From NCBI RefSeq assembly GCF_013694245.2, contig NZ_CP059322.2, forward strand, positions 3,355,001 to 3,419,000: a stretch of DNA of 64,000 nucleotides. The letters are read 5' to 3'. The notes under the pieces were generated by a model, which saw only the letters and a program-made list of their open reading frames with translations, did not search any database and was not told the origin of the DNA. Within the stretch, counting starts at the first letter, position 1. Every line of letters starts with the position of its first letter. The position numbers and the translations under genes are program-made. Source of the stretch: Micromonospora ferruginea (lineage in GTDB: Bacteria; Actinomycetota; Actinomycetes; Mycobacteriales; Micromonosporaceae). Below are positions 18,072 to 26,174 of this stretch, piece by piece.

Positions 18072-19096
18072 CGCAGTGCCGGCTCCGCGCCGCTGCCGCC
18101 CGGCACGACCGACACGACCTTGCCGTCGGCGGCGGACTCCAGCAGCGCCGCCGCGACCTGCACGGTACGCAGGCCCTGCCGCAGGGTGACGATGTCGCTC
18201 TGCTTGCCCTCCACCGCGTCGCGGAAGCGCTCGTGCTCGACCAGCAGCGGCTCCCGCTTCGGGATGGCGTACCGGACCATGTCGCCCTCGGCGACCCCGC
18301 GGAACGCGCGCAGCGCCTCCCACTCGGTGTCGATGGCGGCGTTGGCGTAGAAGGTGAGGTCCGCGGTGAGCGTGTCGGCGACGAAGCAGCCCTTGTCGCC
18401 GGTGACCACGGTGGACCGCTCCTTGAGCGGGCTCAGCCAGTTGACCAGGTGGTTGACCATGGTGCCGTCGGCGAGCGTGCCGACCACGGCGACCATGTCC
18501 TCGTGCAGCCGGCCGCTGCGGGAGACCGTGCGGGCGGAGACCGAGGTGTATTCCTGCCCGGTCACCCAGGCGGTCAGGTCGATGTCGTGGGTGGCCAGGT
18601 CCATCACCACGCCGACGTCGGCGATGCGGCGCGGGAACGGCCCCTGCCGACGGGTGACGACCTGGAAGACCTCGCCCAGTTCGCCGCCCTCAAGCCGGGT
18701 CCGCAGGCTCTGCAAGGCCGGGTTGTAGCGCTCGATGTGACCGACGCCGGCCACCAGGCCGGCGCTCTCGAACGCCTCGACCAGCTTCGTGGCGGCCTCG
18801 ACGGACTGGGCCAGCGGCTTCTCGATCAGCGCGCAGACGCCGTTGGCGGCCAGCTCCAGGCCGACCGGCTCGTGCAGCGCGGTCGGGCAGGCGACCACCG
18901 CGTAGTCGACGCCGAGGGCGATGAGGTCGCTCACCTCATTGACGACCGGCGCGCGCAGCGAGCCGGTGACGTCGCCGGCCGGGTCGACGACGCCGACCAG
19001 CTCGACACCGTCCAGGTTCGACAGCACCCGCGCGTGGTTGCGCCCCATCGCGCCGAGGCCGATCAGGCCCGCCCGCAGCTTGCGTCCCGCGCTCAC
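18068..19096 (-). CDS. wbpB: Gfo/Idh/MocA oxidoreductase, WbpB/WlbA-like
   Basis: About 342 residues. KLRAGLIGLGAMGRNHARVL is the NAD-binding GxGxxG start, ALIEKPLAQS carries the catalytic EKP lysine, and GHIERYNPALQSL and DLATHDIDL are family blocks of UDP-N-acetylglucosaminuronate 3-dehydrogenases, which make the 3-keto sugar for transamination. The GTG at 19096 is chosen because AAGGAG stands 6 bases before it and homology starts at once; an ATG at 19147 overlapping the aminotransferase stop (ATGA) would add 17 residues. Either way it is tightly coupled to the aminotransferase, which uses its product. Substrate assignment depends on the presence of WbpA/E/D-like partners. Confidence 0.83.
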   Translation of the reverse strand: MSAGRKLRAGLIGLGAMGRNHARVLSNLDGVELVGVVDPAGDVTGSLRAPVVNEVSDLIALGVDYAVVACPTALHEPVGLELAANGVCALIEKPLAQSVEAATKLVEAFESAGLVAGVGHIERYNPALQSLRTRLEGGELGEVFQVVTRRQGPFPRRIADVGVVMDLATHDIDLTAWVTGQEYTSVSARTVSRSGRLHEDMVAVVGTLADGTMVNHLVNWLSPLKERSTVVTGDKGCFVADTLTADLTFYANAAIDTEWEALRAFRGVAEGDMVRYAIPKREPLLVEHERFRDAVEGKQSDIVTLRQGLRTVQVAAALLESAADGKVVSVVPGGSGAEPALR

Positions 19097-19143
19097 TGAA
19101 CTCTCCTTCGTCCGCGGCTGCGGGGCCCGCACATCCGACTGAG

Positions 19144-20253
19144 TCATTTGGCACCCCCGGCCAGGTTCGCGCCCTCGGCGATCCGCTCCAGCTCGGCCTG
19201 GCTCAGCGACGGGTGCACCGGCAGCGAGACCACCTCGGCGGCGGCACGCTCGGTCTCCGGCAGCTCCCACGGGCCGGGCTGGCCGTCGGCGTTCAGGTAG
19301 GGCTTGAGCCGGTGGATCGGGGTCGGGTAGTAGACCGCGTTGCCGATGCCCAGCTCGGTGAGGCGGGCCTGGGCGGCGTCCCGGTCGCCGGTCACCCGCA
19401 CCGTGTACTGGTGGTAGACGTGCTTCGCGCCGTCGGCGACCGGCGGGGTGACCATGCCGGTGATGGCGGAGTCGAGGAACTTGGCGTTGGCCCGGCGCTG
19501 CTCGGTCCAGTCGCCGAGCTGGGTGAGCTGCACCCGGCCGATCGCGGCGGCCACGTCGGTCATCCGCATGTTGGCGCCGACGATCTCGTTGGCGTACCGC
19601 TGCTCCATGCCCTGGTTGCGCAGCAGCCGCAGGGTGCGGGCGAGCTCGGCGTCGGCGGTGGTGATCATGCCGCCCTCGAGGGAGTGCATGTTCTTGGTCG
19701 GGTAGAAGCTGAAGCAGCCGGCGGTGCCGAAGGCGCCGACCGGGGTGCCGTTCAGCTCGGCGCCGTGCGCCTGGGCGGCGTCCTCGACGACGGCCAGGCC
19801 GTGCTGCTGCGCGATCTCCATGATCCGGTCCATCGCGGCGGGGTGGCCGTAGAGGTGCACTGGCATGATGCCGACGGTCTTCGGCGTGATCGCGGCGGCG
19901 ACCGCCTCCGGGTCGACGCAGAAGCTGCCCGGCTCGATGTCCACGAAGACCGGCTCGGCGCCGACCAGCCGGACCGCGTTGCCGCTGGCGGCGAACGAGA
20001 ACGAGGGGACGATGACCTCGTCGCCCGGGCCGAACCCGAGCGCCATCAGGGTGAGCTGGAGCGCCGAGGTGCCGGAGTTGACGGCGACGCAGTGCCGCCC
20101 GGCGACCAGGTCACCGAACTCCTCCTCGAACGCCGCGACCTCCGGGCCCTGCACGACCCGGCCGCTCCGCAGCACCCGGACAGCCGCCTCGATCTCGGCC
20201 TCGCCGATGATCGGTCGTGCTGGGGGAATGAACTCTGGATGCGGCCCGACCAT
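19144..20253 (-). CDS. wbpE: DegT/DnrJ/EryC1/StrS sugar aminotransferase, WbpE-like
   Basis: 369 residues, PLP-dependent, full family length. GRHCVAVNSGTSALQLTL is the phosphate-binding region, VVEDAAQAHGAE carries the Asp that contacts the PLP ring nitrogen, and Lys187 in SFYPTKNMHSLEGG is the Schiff-base lysine. Such enzymes transfer an amino group from glutamate to a 3- or 4-keto nucleotide sugar; next to a 3-dehydrogenase the 3-keto position is likely (WbpE role). AGGAGG lies about 8 bases before the ATG. First gene of a four-gene minus-strand operon with the dehydrogenase and two glycosyltransferases. Confidence 0.87.
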   Translation of the reverse strand: MVGPHPEFIPPARPIIGEAEIEAAVRVLRSGRVVQGPEVAAFEEEFGDLVAGRHCVAVNSGTSALQLTLMALGFGPGDEVIVPSFSFAASGNAVRLVGAEPVFVDIEPGSFCVDPEAVAAAITPKTVGIMPVHLYGHPAAMDRIMEIAQQHGLAVVEDAAQAHGAELNGTPVGAFGTAGCFSFYPTKNMHSLEGGMITTADAELARTLRLLRNQGMEQRYANEIVGANMRMTDVAAAIGRVQLTQLGDWTEQRRANAKFLDSAITGMVTPPVADGAKHVYHQYTVRVTGDRDAAQARLTELGIGNAVYYPTPIHRLKPYLNADGQPGPWELPETERAAAEVVSLPVHPSLSQAELERIAEGANLAGGAK

Positions 20254-20383
20254 GGGGCTTCCTCCTGTCGACGCGTGACTGTGGGGGACGTTCGGGGGGA
20301 TGGTAGCGGTCTGGACGGAAAACGCTGCGTTCGCGCTCAGTGTCCGACCGGATGTTTCGCGCTGTTCATGATCGACGAGTGAG

Positions 20384-21016
20384 TCATACTTCCACCTCGT
20401 CGCGGGCAGGCTCCAAGCATGCTACCCGCAGCGCCGCGACGATCGCGGCGGCCATGCGGGGCACCTCGGTCGGCTCCAGCGGGGCCCGCGAGATCGCCAT
20501 CCGCCAGTAGACCGGACCGACGATCAGGTCGACCGCGGCCCGCCGGTCGGTGTGCGGGGACAACTCGCCCCGCTCCACCGCCCGGCCGATCAGGATCCGG
20601 CCGACGGCCTGCTGGTAGTCGTCCAGCGCGGTCTGGAGCTTCTCGGCGATCTGCGGGTTGCGCGCCGCCTCGGCCAGCAGGTCCGGGATGATCTGCGCGG
20701 CCAGCCGGTGACGCAGCGCACGCGCCATCACGTGCAGCAGGATCTCCAGGTCGCCCAGCAGGCTGCCGGTGTCCAGCAGCGGGATGTTCCGCCCGGCCAC
20801 CGCGGAGACCATGTCCAGCACCAGGTCGAGCTTGGATCGCCAGCGCCGGTAGATCGCGGTCTTGCTCACACCGGCCCGCCGGGCCACCGCCTCGATCGAG
20901 AGGCGACCGTAGCCGACCTGGGCCAACTCCTGCATCACGGCGGTGCGGATGGCGCTGGTGATCTCGCCGCGCAGCACCGCCGCGCCGGCCGGGGCACGCC
21001 TCTTCTCGGTCGTCAC
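20384..21016 (-). CDS. TetR-family regulator
   Basis: 210 residues. A helix-turn-helix occupies residues 20-65 (EITSAIRTAVMQELAQVGYG, then IEAVARRAGVSKTAIYRRW), followed by an all-helical ligand domain typed like TetR_C with DIVVGP-style C-terminal helices (DLIVGPVYWRMA). The GTG at 21016 lies 7 bases after a TACATT hexamer, so the message may be leaderless. It is divergent from the ABC exporter genes, with a 21-bp inverted repeat in between, and probably represses them and itself. The effector is unknown. Confidence 0.85.
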   Translation of the reverse strand: MTTEKRRAPAGAAVLRGEITSAIRTAVMQELAQVGYGRLSIEAVARRAGVSKTAIYRRWRSKLDLVLDMVSAVAGRNIPLLDTGSLLGDLEILLHVMARALRHRLAAQIIPDLLAEAARNPQIAEKLQTALDDYQQAVGRILIGRAVERGELSPHTDRRAAVDLIVGPVYWRMAISRAPLEPTEVPRMAAAIVAALRVACLEPARDEVEV

Positions 21017-21023
21017 ATGGGAC

Positions 21024-21051
21024 AATGTAGCGCAACGACGGTACGGTTGCG
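21024..21051 (-). promoter_or_regulatory. tetR promoter and putative operator
   Basis: TACATT (21029-21024, minus strand) is a -10 hexamer placed for a leaderless transcript. Immediately upstream, CGCAAC (21031-21036) and GTTGCG (21046-21051) form perfect 6-bp arms around a 9-base centre, the size of many TetR-family operators. Occupation would block the tetR promoter and could also affect the divergent exporter. Confidence 0.5.
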
Positions 21052-21169
21052 TCCCGACGTTCGGTGGACTACCTTCCATGCAGCAGCGAGGCGGCTCCTC
21101 CCGCCCGGCCACGCTGGATGTCTTCACCGCACTGCTCCCCATCGGCACGAAAGATCGGAGCGCCTCACC

Positions 21170-22072
21170 ATGGCCAACACCGCGGTGGCCGACCCCGAAT
21201 CCGGACTGACCCGGGCCCAACTGGCCGGGCGGTACGGGCTGCGGGTCGCCGGCGAACGACCGCCACTGGGCGAGTACGCCCGCCGGCTCTGGGCGTACCG
21301 GCACTTCATGACCGCGTACTCGCGGGCGAAGGTCGCCTCGTCGCTGAGCAACACCCAGCTCGGCCAGCTCTGGCAGGTGCTGACCCCGCTCACCAACGCG
21401 GCGGTCTACTTCCTGATCTTCGGCCTGATCCTGGCCCAGCACCGGAACGTGAACAACTTCATTGCGTACCTCTGCACCGGTGTGTTCATCTTCATCTTCA
21501 CCCAGACCGCGGCCACGAACGGCACCAGCGCGATCACCGGCAACCTGGGCCTGATCCGGGCGCTGCAGTTCCCGCGCGCCGCGCTGCCGATCACGGTCAC
21601 CCTGGTGCAGCTCCAGCAGTTGCTCATGTCGATGGTGGTGCTGGCCGCCATCGTGCTGTTCACCGGCGAGCCGGTCACCTTCCGCTGGCTGCTGCTGCCG
21701 CCGATGCTGCTGCTCCAGACGATCTTCAACGTCGGGTTGAGCATGGTCATGGCCCGGCTCGGCTCCAAGGTCGCCGACCTCAAGCAGATCATGCCGTTCG
21801 TGATGCGCACCTGGCTGTACGCCTCCGGCGTGCTCTACCCGGTGGCCCTGCTGCGCGAGCACCTGCCGTCCTGGGCGGCGAGCATCCTGGAGTGGAACCC
21901 GCCGCTGGTCTTCATCGAGCTGGCCCGCTACGCGCTGCTCGACTCGCACCAGCCCAACATGGTCAGCTCCCCGATGAAGCTCTGGGCGCTCGGCGTGTTC
22001 TGGGCGATCGTCATGGGCGTCGGCGGGTTCGTCTACTTCTGGCGCGGAGAGAAGGAGTACGGCCGTGGCTGA
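21170..22072 (+). CDS. tagG: ABC-2 polysaccharide/teichoic acid exporter, permease
   Basis: 300 residues of the TagG/Wzm type: about 70 cytoplasmic residues with the amphipathic segment SRAKVASSLSNTQLGQLWQV, then six membrane helices (AVYFLIFGLILA, FIFTQTAATNGTSAI, LLMSMVVLAAIVLF, LLLPPMLLLQTIFNVGLSMV, TWLYASGVLYPVALL and a last one before the RGEKEYGRG tail). These permeases move a lipid-linked glycopolymer outward with an ATPase partner. The ATG at 21170 follows GGAG. The gene overlaps the ATPase gene by 8 bases. Next to CDP-polyol genes, a teichoic-acid-like substrate is likely. Confidence 0.85.
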   Translation: MANTAVADPESGLTRAQLAGRYGLRVAGERPPLGEYARRLWAYRHFMTAYSRAKVASSLSNTQLGQLWQVLTPLTNAAVYFLIFGLILAQHRNVNNFIAYLCTGVFIFIFTQTAATNGTSAITGNLGLIRALQFPRAALPITVTLVQLQQLLMSMVVLAAIVLFTGEPVTFRWLLLPPMLLLQTIFNVGLSMVMARLGSKVADLKQIMPFVMRTWLYASGVLYPVALLREHLPSWAASILEWNPPLVFIELARYALLDSHQPNMVSSPMKLWALGVFWAIVMGVGGFVYFWRGEKEYGRG

Positions 22073-22865
22073 GCAGACCCTGCCGGTGAACGCCGGCCCG
22101 GTGATCGACTCGGGCCGCGTCCCCACCGTGGTGGTGGACGACGTGCACGTGATCTACCGGATCCACAAGGGCGCCGCCGGCGGCACCACCCCGGTCTCCG
22201 CGCTCAAGCGGATCGTCTCCCGCACCAAGGCGCCGAACATCCGCGAGGTGCACGCCGTCAAGGGGGTGAGCTTCACCGCGTACGAGGGTGAGGCCATCGG
22301 CCTGATCGGCAGCAACGGCTCCGGCAAGTCGACCCTGCTGCGGGCCATCGCCGGCCTGCTCCCGCCGGCCCGGGGCGCGGTCTACACCCAGGGGCAGCCG
22401 TCCCTGCTCGGCGTGAACGCCGCGCTGCTCAACGACCTCTCCGGCGAGCGGAACGTGGTGCTCGGCTGCCTGGCCATGGGCATGGCGCCGGAGGAGGTCA
22501 AGCGCATCGCCCCGGAGATCATCGAGTTCTCCGGGATCAACGAGCGCGGCGACTTCGCCTCGCTGCCGATGCGCACCTACTCCTCCGGCATGGGCGCCCG
22601 GCTGCGCTTCGCCATCTCGTCGGCGAAGAAGCACGACGTGCTGCTCATCGACGAGGCGCTGGCCACCGGCGACCGGAAGTTCCGGGTCCGCAGCGAGGAG
22701 CGGGTCCGGGAGCTGCGCGACAGCGCCGGCACCGTCTTCCTGGTCAGCCACTCGATCGGCTCGATCCGGGACACCTGCGAGCGGACCATCTGGCTGGAGA
22801 GCGGCGTCCTGCGGATGGACGGCCCCACCCAGGAGGTCTGCGACGCCTACGAGAACCAGAAGTAG
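22065..22865 (+). CDS. tagH: ABC exporter ATP-binding protein, TagH/Wzt-like
   Basis: 266 residues with one ATPase domain: Walker A in GLIGSNGSGKSTLLR, the signature TYSSGMGARLRF, Walker B DVLLIDEALATGD, and the H-loop VSHSIGS. The N-terminal stretch before the ATPase (IYRIHKGAAGG to VSRTKAPNIREVHAVKGVSF) is the insertion typical of polysaccharide exporters. There is no C-terminal carbohydrate-binding domain as in some Wzt proteins, which fits the TagH-type chain-independent export. The GTG start at 22065 lies inside the permease gene, so the two are translationally coupled. Confidence 0.88.
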   Translation: MAEQTLPVNAGPVIDSGRVPTVVVDDVHVIYRIHKGAAGGTTPVSALKRIVSRTKAPNIREVHAVKGVSFTAYEGEAIGLIGSNGSGKSTLLRAIAGLLPPARGAVYTQGQPSLLGVNAALLNDLSGERNVVLGCLAMGMAPEEVKRIAPEIIEFSGINERGDFASLPMRTYSSGMGARLRFAISSAKKHDVLLIDEALATGDRKFRVRSEERVRELRDSAGTVFLVSHSIGSIRDTCERTIWLESGVLRMDGPTQEVCDAYENQK

Positions 22866-22870
22866 CCGGC

Positions 22871-22912
22871 CGGAGCGCACCGACCCGGGATCCGTCCGGG
22901 CGGTGCGCTCCG
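22871..22912 (+). terminator. Hairpin after exporter genes
   Basis: Perfect 12-bp arms (CGGAGCGCACCG and its complement) with an 18-base loop, 6 bases after the ATPase stop. It may terminate or attenuate transcription before the CDP-ribitol synthase gene; TAAGGT at about 22923 could be a -10 for a separate promoter. Confidence 0.5.
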
Positions 22913-22967
22913 CCGTACGCGTTAAGGTTTCCGGACCCATCCCCTTCACCCAGAGTGAGGTACGGCA

Positions 22968-24476
22968 ATGACGCAGGACCACACCACCGCACCGGACGCC
23001 GCGCCGGCGAACCCGGCACCCTGGCGGCCCACGCGTACGGTGGCCGTGATCCTCGCCGGAGGCACCGGGACCCGACTGGGCCTGGGCATCCCGAAGCAAC
23101 TGCTGAAGATCGCCGGCAAGCCGATCATCGAGCACACGCTCGCCGTCTTCGAGGCCGCGCCGGAGATCGACGAGATCATCGTGCTGATGGCCACCGGCCA
23201 CGTGCCCGACGCCGAGCGGATCGTCGCCGGCGCCGGCTTCCGCAAGGTCACCAAGGTGATCGAGGGCGGCGACACCCGCAACGACACCACCCGCATCGCG
23301 CTCGACGCGGTCGGCGAGGGCGACGTCAACATCCTCTTCCACGACGCGGTCCGCCCGCTGGTCAGCGCCCGGATCGTGCGCGAGTGCGTGAACGCGCTCT
23401 GGAGCTACTCCGCGGTCGACGTGGCCATCCCGTCGGCCGACACGATCGTCCAGGTCGACGCGGACGACTGCATCACCGACATCCCGGTCCGGTCCCGCCT
23501 GCGCCGCGGCCAGACCCCGCAGGCGTTCCGCTCCGGCACCATCCGGGAGGCGTACCGGCGGGCCGAGGGCGACAGCGACTTCGCCGCCACCGACGACTGC
23601 GGCGTGGTGCTGCGCTACCTGCCCGGCACGCCGATCAAGGTGATCGACGGCTCGGACGAGAACATCAAGGTCACCCACCCGGTCGACGTGCACCTGGCCG
23701 ACAAGCTGTTCCAGCTCGCCGCCGCCCAGGCGCCCCGGCTGACCCACCGCGGCTACGCCGAGGAACTGACCGGGCGGACCATCGTGGTGTTCGGCGGCAG
23801 CTACGGCATCGGTCACGACCTCACCGAGCTGGCCCGCCGCTACGGCGCCCAGGTCTTCCCGTTCAGCCGCTCCACCACCGGCACGCACGTCGAGCGCGCC
23901 GAGGACGTGGCCGCCGCGCTGAAGACCGCGTTCGAGGCGACCGGCCGGATCGACCACGTGGTGGTCACCGCCGGGATCCTGGAGAAGGGCGCGCTCGCCG
24001 AGATGGACGACGAGACGATGGACCGGCTCCTGCACGTCAACTTCGTCGGCCCGGTCACCATCGCCCGGCAGTCGCTGCCCTACCTGCAGCAGACCAAGGG
24101 CCAGTTGCTGCTCTACACGTCCAGCTCCTACACCCGGGGCCGGGCGCGCTACGCGCTCTACTCGGCCACCAAGGCCGCGCTGGTCAACCTGACCCAGGCG
24201 CTCGCCGACGAGTGGGCGGAGTTCGGCGTACGGGTCAACTGCGTCAACCCGGAGCGCACCGCCACCCCGATGCGCACCAAGGCGTTCGGCGAGGAGCCGG
24301 AGCACACGCTGCTCGCCTCCGAGGCGGTCGCCCAGGCCTCCCTGGACGTGCTCATCTCCGAGCTGACCGGCCAGGTGGTCGACGTCCGCCGGGCGCCCGG
24401 GGAGCCGGTGGCCGCGGTGCCCGCCCAGCCCGGCGCGGACGCCGCGGAATCGCTGTCCGCCGACGTGCACGCCTGA
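22968..24476 (+). CDS. Bifunctional ribitol-5-phosphate cytidylyltransferase/reductase (Bcs1-like)
   Basis: 502 residues with two enzymes in one chain. Residues 25-255 are an IspD/TarI cytidylyltransferase (VILAGGTGTRLGLGIPKQLL, HDAVRPLVSA, TPQAFRSGTI). Residues 265-480 are a short-chain dehydrogenase (GGSYGIGHDL, catalytic Ser in LYTSSSYTRG, YALYSATKAAL, then VNPERTATPMRTKAFGEEP, a tail typical of Bcs1). Together they would reduce ribulose 5-phosphate and couple ribitol 5-phosphate to CTP, giving CDP-ribitol for teichoic-acid or capsule synthesis. In many Firmicutes these are two genes (TarI, TarJ); the fusion is like Haemophilus Bcs1. It is followed after 17 bases by a TagF-like transferase, its likely user. 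Confidence 0.85.
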   Translation: MTQDHTTAPDAAPANPAPWRPTRTVAVILAGGTGTRLGLGIPKQLLKIAGKPIIEHTLAVFEAAPEIDEIIVLMATGHVPDAERIVAGAGFRKVTKVIEGGDTRNDTTRIALDAVGEGDVNILFHDAVRPLVSARIVRECVNALWSYSAVDVAIPSADTIVQVDADDCITDIPVRSRLRRGQTPQAFRSGTIREAYRRAEGDSDFAATDDCGVVLRYLPGTPIKVIDGSDENIKVTHPVDVHLADKLFQLAAAQAPRLTHRGYAEELTGRTIVVFGGSYGIGHDLTELARRYGAQVFPFSRSTTGTHVERAEDVAAALKTAFEATGRIDHVVVTAGILEKGALAEMDDETMDRLLHVNFVGPVTIARQSLPYLQQTKGQLLLYTSSSYTRGRARYALYSATKAALVNLTQALADEWAEFGVRVNCVNPERTATPMRTKAFGEEPEHTLLASEAVAQASLDVLISELTGQVVDVRRAPGEPVAAVPAQPGADAAESLSADVHA

Positions 24477-24493
24477 TCGACGGGACGAGCCAG

Positions 24494-26170
24494 ATGCGTG
24501 GTGACCTGGTCCGGAAGCTGATCGCCCGGGTGCTGGCGAGCGGGCTGGCGGTGCTGGCCTTCCTCGTCGTGGCGCTGACCGGCGCCACCGCCGCCGGCCT
24601 CGCCCTGGCGGTCGCCGCGCTGGCCGCCACCGCCTGGGAACGCCGGGTCCGGCCCAGCGCCGACGGTCTCGTCGAGACGGTGCTGGTGGCCGCCGGGATC
24701 CTGGTCGGCTACGCCCGCCGGGCCGACGACGGCTTCGACCCGGCGCTGGCCGCCACCGCCCTGGTCCTGCTCGGTCTGGTGCTGCTGGTGGGCCCGCTGC
24801 GCCAGGCCGGCGCGCTGGAGATCCGGGCGGCCAACCTGCCGGTCCGGTCCTGGGCCCCGCCGGTCGCCGCCCGGCTCGGTGACGCCGTGCTGGTGCTGCT
24901 CGCCCTGGTGGCGCTCGCCGCCGCGCTCACCCTGCCGGCCTGGTTGCCGCTGGCCGCCACGCTGCTCGTCGGCGCCGGCTGCGCCGCGGTCGCGCTCGAC
25001 CTGGCCCGGCGCCGGTTCCGCCCGCCGGCCGGTGGCGGTCCGATCGGCCGGGCGTTGCGCCGGCACCAGCCCGAGTTCGTGCTGCACTTCTCCGCCCCGC
25101 CCGGCTCGGAGTACCAGGTCACGATGTGGCTGCCCTACCTGGAGCGGATCGGCCGGCCGTTCCTGGTGGTGCTGCGCGAGCCGGAGTTCCTGTCCACGGT
25201 GGCCGCCGCGACCCGCGCGCCGGTGGTCCTCTGCCCGACGCTGAAGGCGCTCGACGAGGCCCTGGTGCCCAGCCTGCGCGCCGCCTTCTACGTCAACCAC
25301 GGCGCGAAGAACGCCCACGTGATCCGGTTCCACCAGCTCACCCACGTGCAGTTGCACCACGGCGACAGCGACAAGGCGCCCAGCGCCAACCCGGTGTCCG
25401 CCATCTTCGACAAGATCTTCGTGGCCGGACCGGCGGCGATCGACCGCTACGCGCGCGCCGGCGTGGAGATCCCCGCCGAGAAGTTCGTCGTGGTCGGTCG
25501 CCCCCAGGTCGAGGCCATCGAGGTACGCCGGGAGCCGGCGCCCGCGTCGGCCCACCCGACCGTGCTCTACACGCCGACCTGGACCGGGCACCACGCCGAC
25601 GCCAACTACTGCTCGCTGCCGGTGGCCGAGACGCTGATCCGCCGACTGATCGACCGGGGAGCGGCGGTGATCCTGCGCGCCCACCCCTACACCGACCGCA
25701 ACCCGGCGTCGGCCCGGCAACTCGCCCGGCTCACCGAACTGCTCGCCGCCGACCGGGCGAAGACCGGCCGGCCGCACCTGTGGGGCGCGGCGGCGGCCCG
25801 GGAGCTGACGCTGACCGAGTGCGTCAACCGCGCCGACGCGCTGGTCTCCGACGTCTCCGGCGTCATCTCCGACTGGCTCTACTCCGGCAAGCCGTACGCG
25901 GTCACCGACACCGGCGCGGACGGCCCGCACTTCGTCGCGCGGTTCCCGCTCGCGGCCAGCGGCTACGTGCTGCGCCGGGACATGTCCAACGTGGACGAGG
26001 TGCTCACCGCGCTGCTCGACACCGACCCGAAGGTCGCCGAACGGTGGGCGGCGCGCAGCCGCTACCTGGGTGACTTCCCCGCCGACAGCTACGCCGAGGC
26101 GTTCCTCGCCGCGGCCCGGCGGGAGCTGGAACCGGACCTCGCCGTGCCGACGCCGCGCGCGGTCGTCTGA
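24494..26170 (+). CDS. CDP-polyol:polyol-phosphate transferase (TagF/TarL-like), membrane anchored
   Basis: 558 residues with hydrophobic segments in residues 8-170, then a TagF-type GT-B domain: HHGDSDKAPSANP (288-300), FVVVGRPQVE, TVLYTPTWTGHH, ILRAHPY and ALVSDVSGVISDWLYSGKPY. It has the same layout as the gene at 1.3 kb (anchor plus catalytic part) but is clearly diverged. Placed directly behind the CDP-ribitol synthase, it is the best candidate for a ribitol-phosphate polymerase or primer enzyme. The ATG at 24494 is the first in-frame Met after the upstream stop. Confidence 0.85.
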   Translation: MRGDLVRKLIARVLASGLAVLAFLVVALTGATAAGLALAVAALAATAWERRVRPSADGLVETVLVAAGILVGYARRADDGFDPALAATALVLLGLVLLVGPLRQAGALEIRAANLPVRSWAPPVAARLGDAVLVLLALVALAAALTLPAWLPLAATLLVGAGCAAVALDLARRRFRPPAGGGPIGRALRRHQPEFVLHFSAPPGSEYQVTMWLPYLERIGRPFLVVLREPEFLSTVAAATRAPVVLCPTLKALDEALVPSLRAAFYVNHGAKNAHVIRFHQLTHVQLHHGDSDKAPSANPVSAIFDKIFVAGPAAIDRYARAGVEIPAEKFVVVGRPQVEAIEVRREPAPASAHPTVLYTPTWTGHHADANYCSLPVAETLIRRLIDRGAAVILRAHPYTDRNPASARQLARLTELLAADRAKTGRPHLWGAAAARELTLTECVNRADALVSDVSGVISDWLYSGKPYAVTDTGADGPHFVARFPLAASGYVLRRDMSNVDEVLTALLDTDPKVAERWAARSRYLGDFPADSYAEAFLAAARRELEPDLAVPTPRAVV

Positions 26171-26174
26171 CCCT

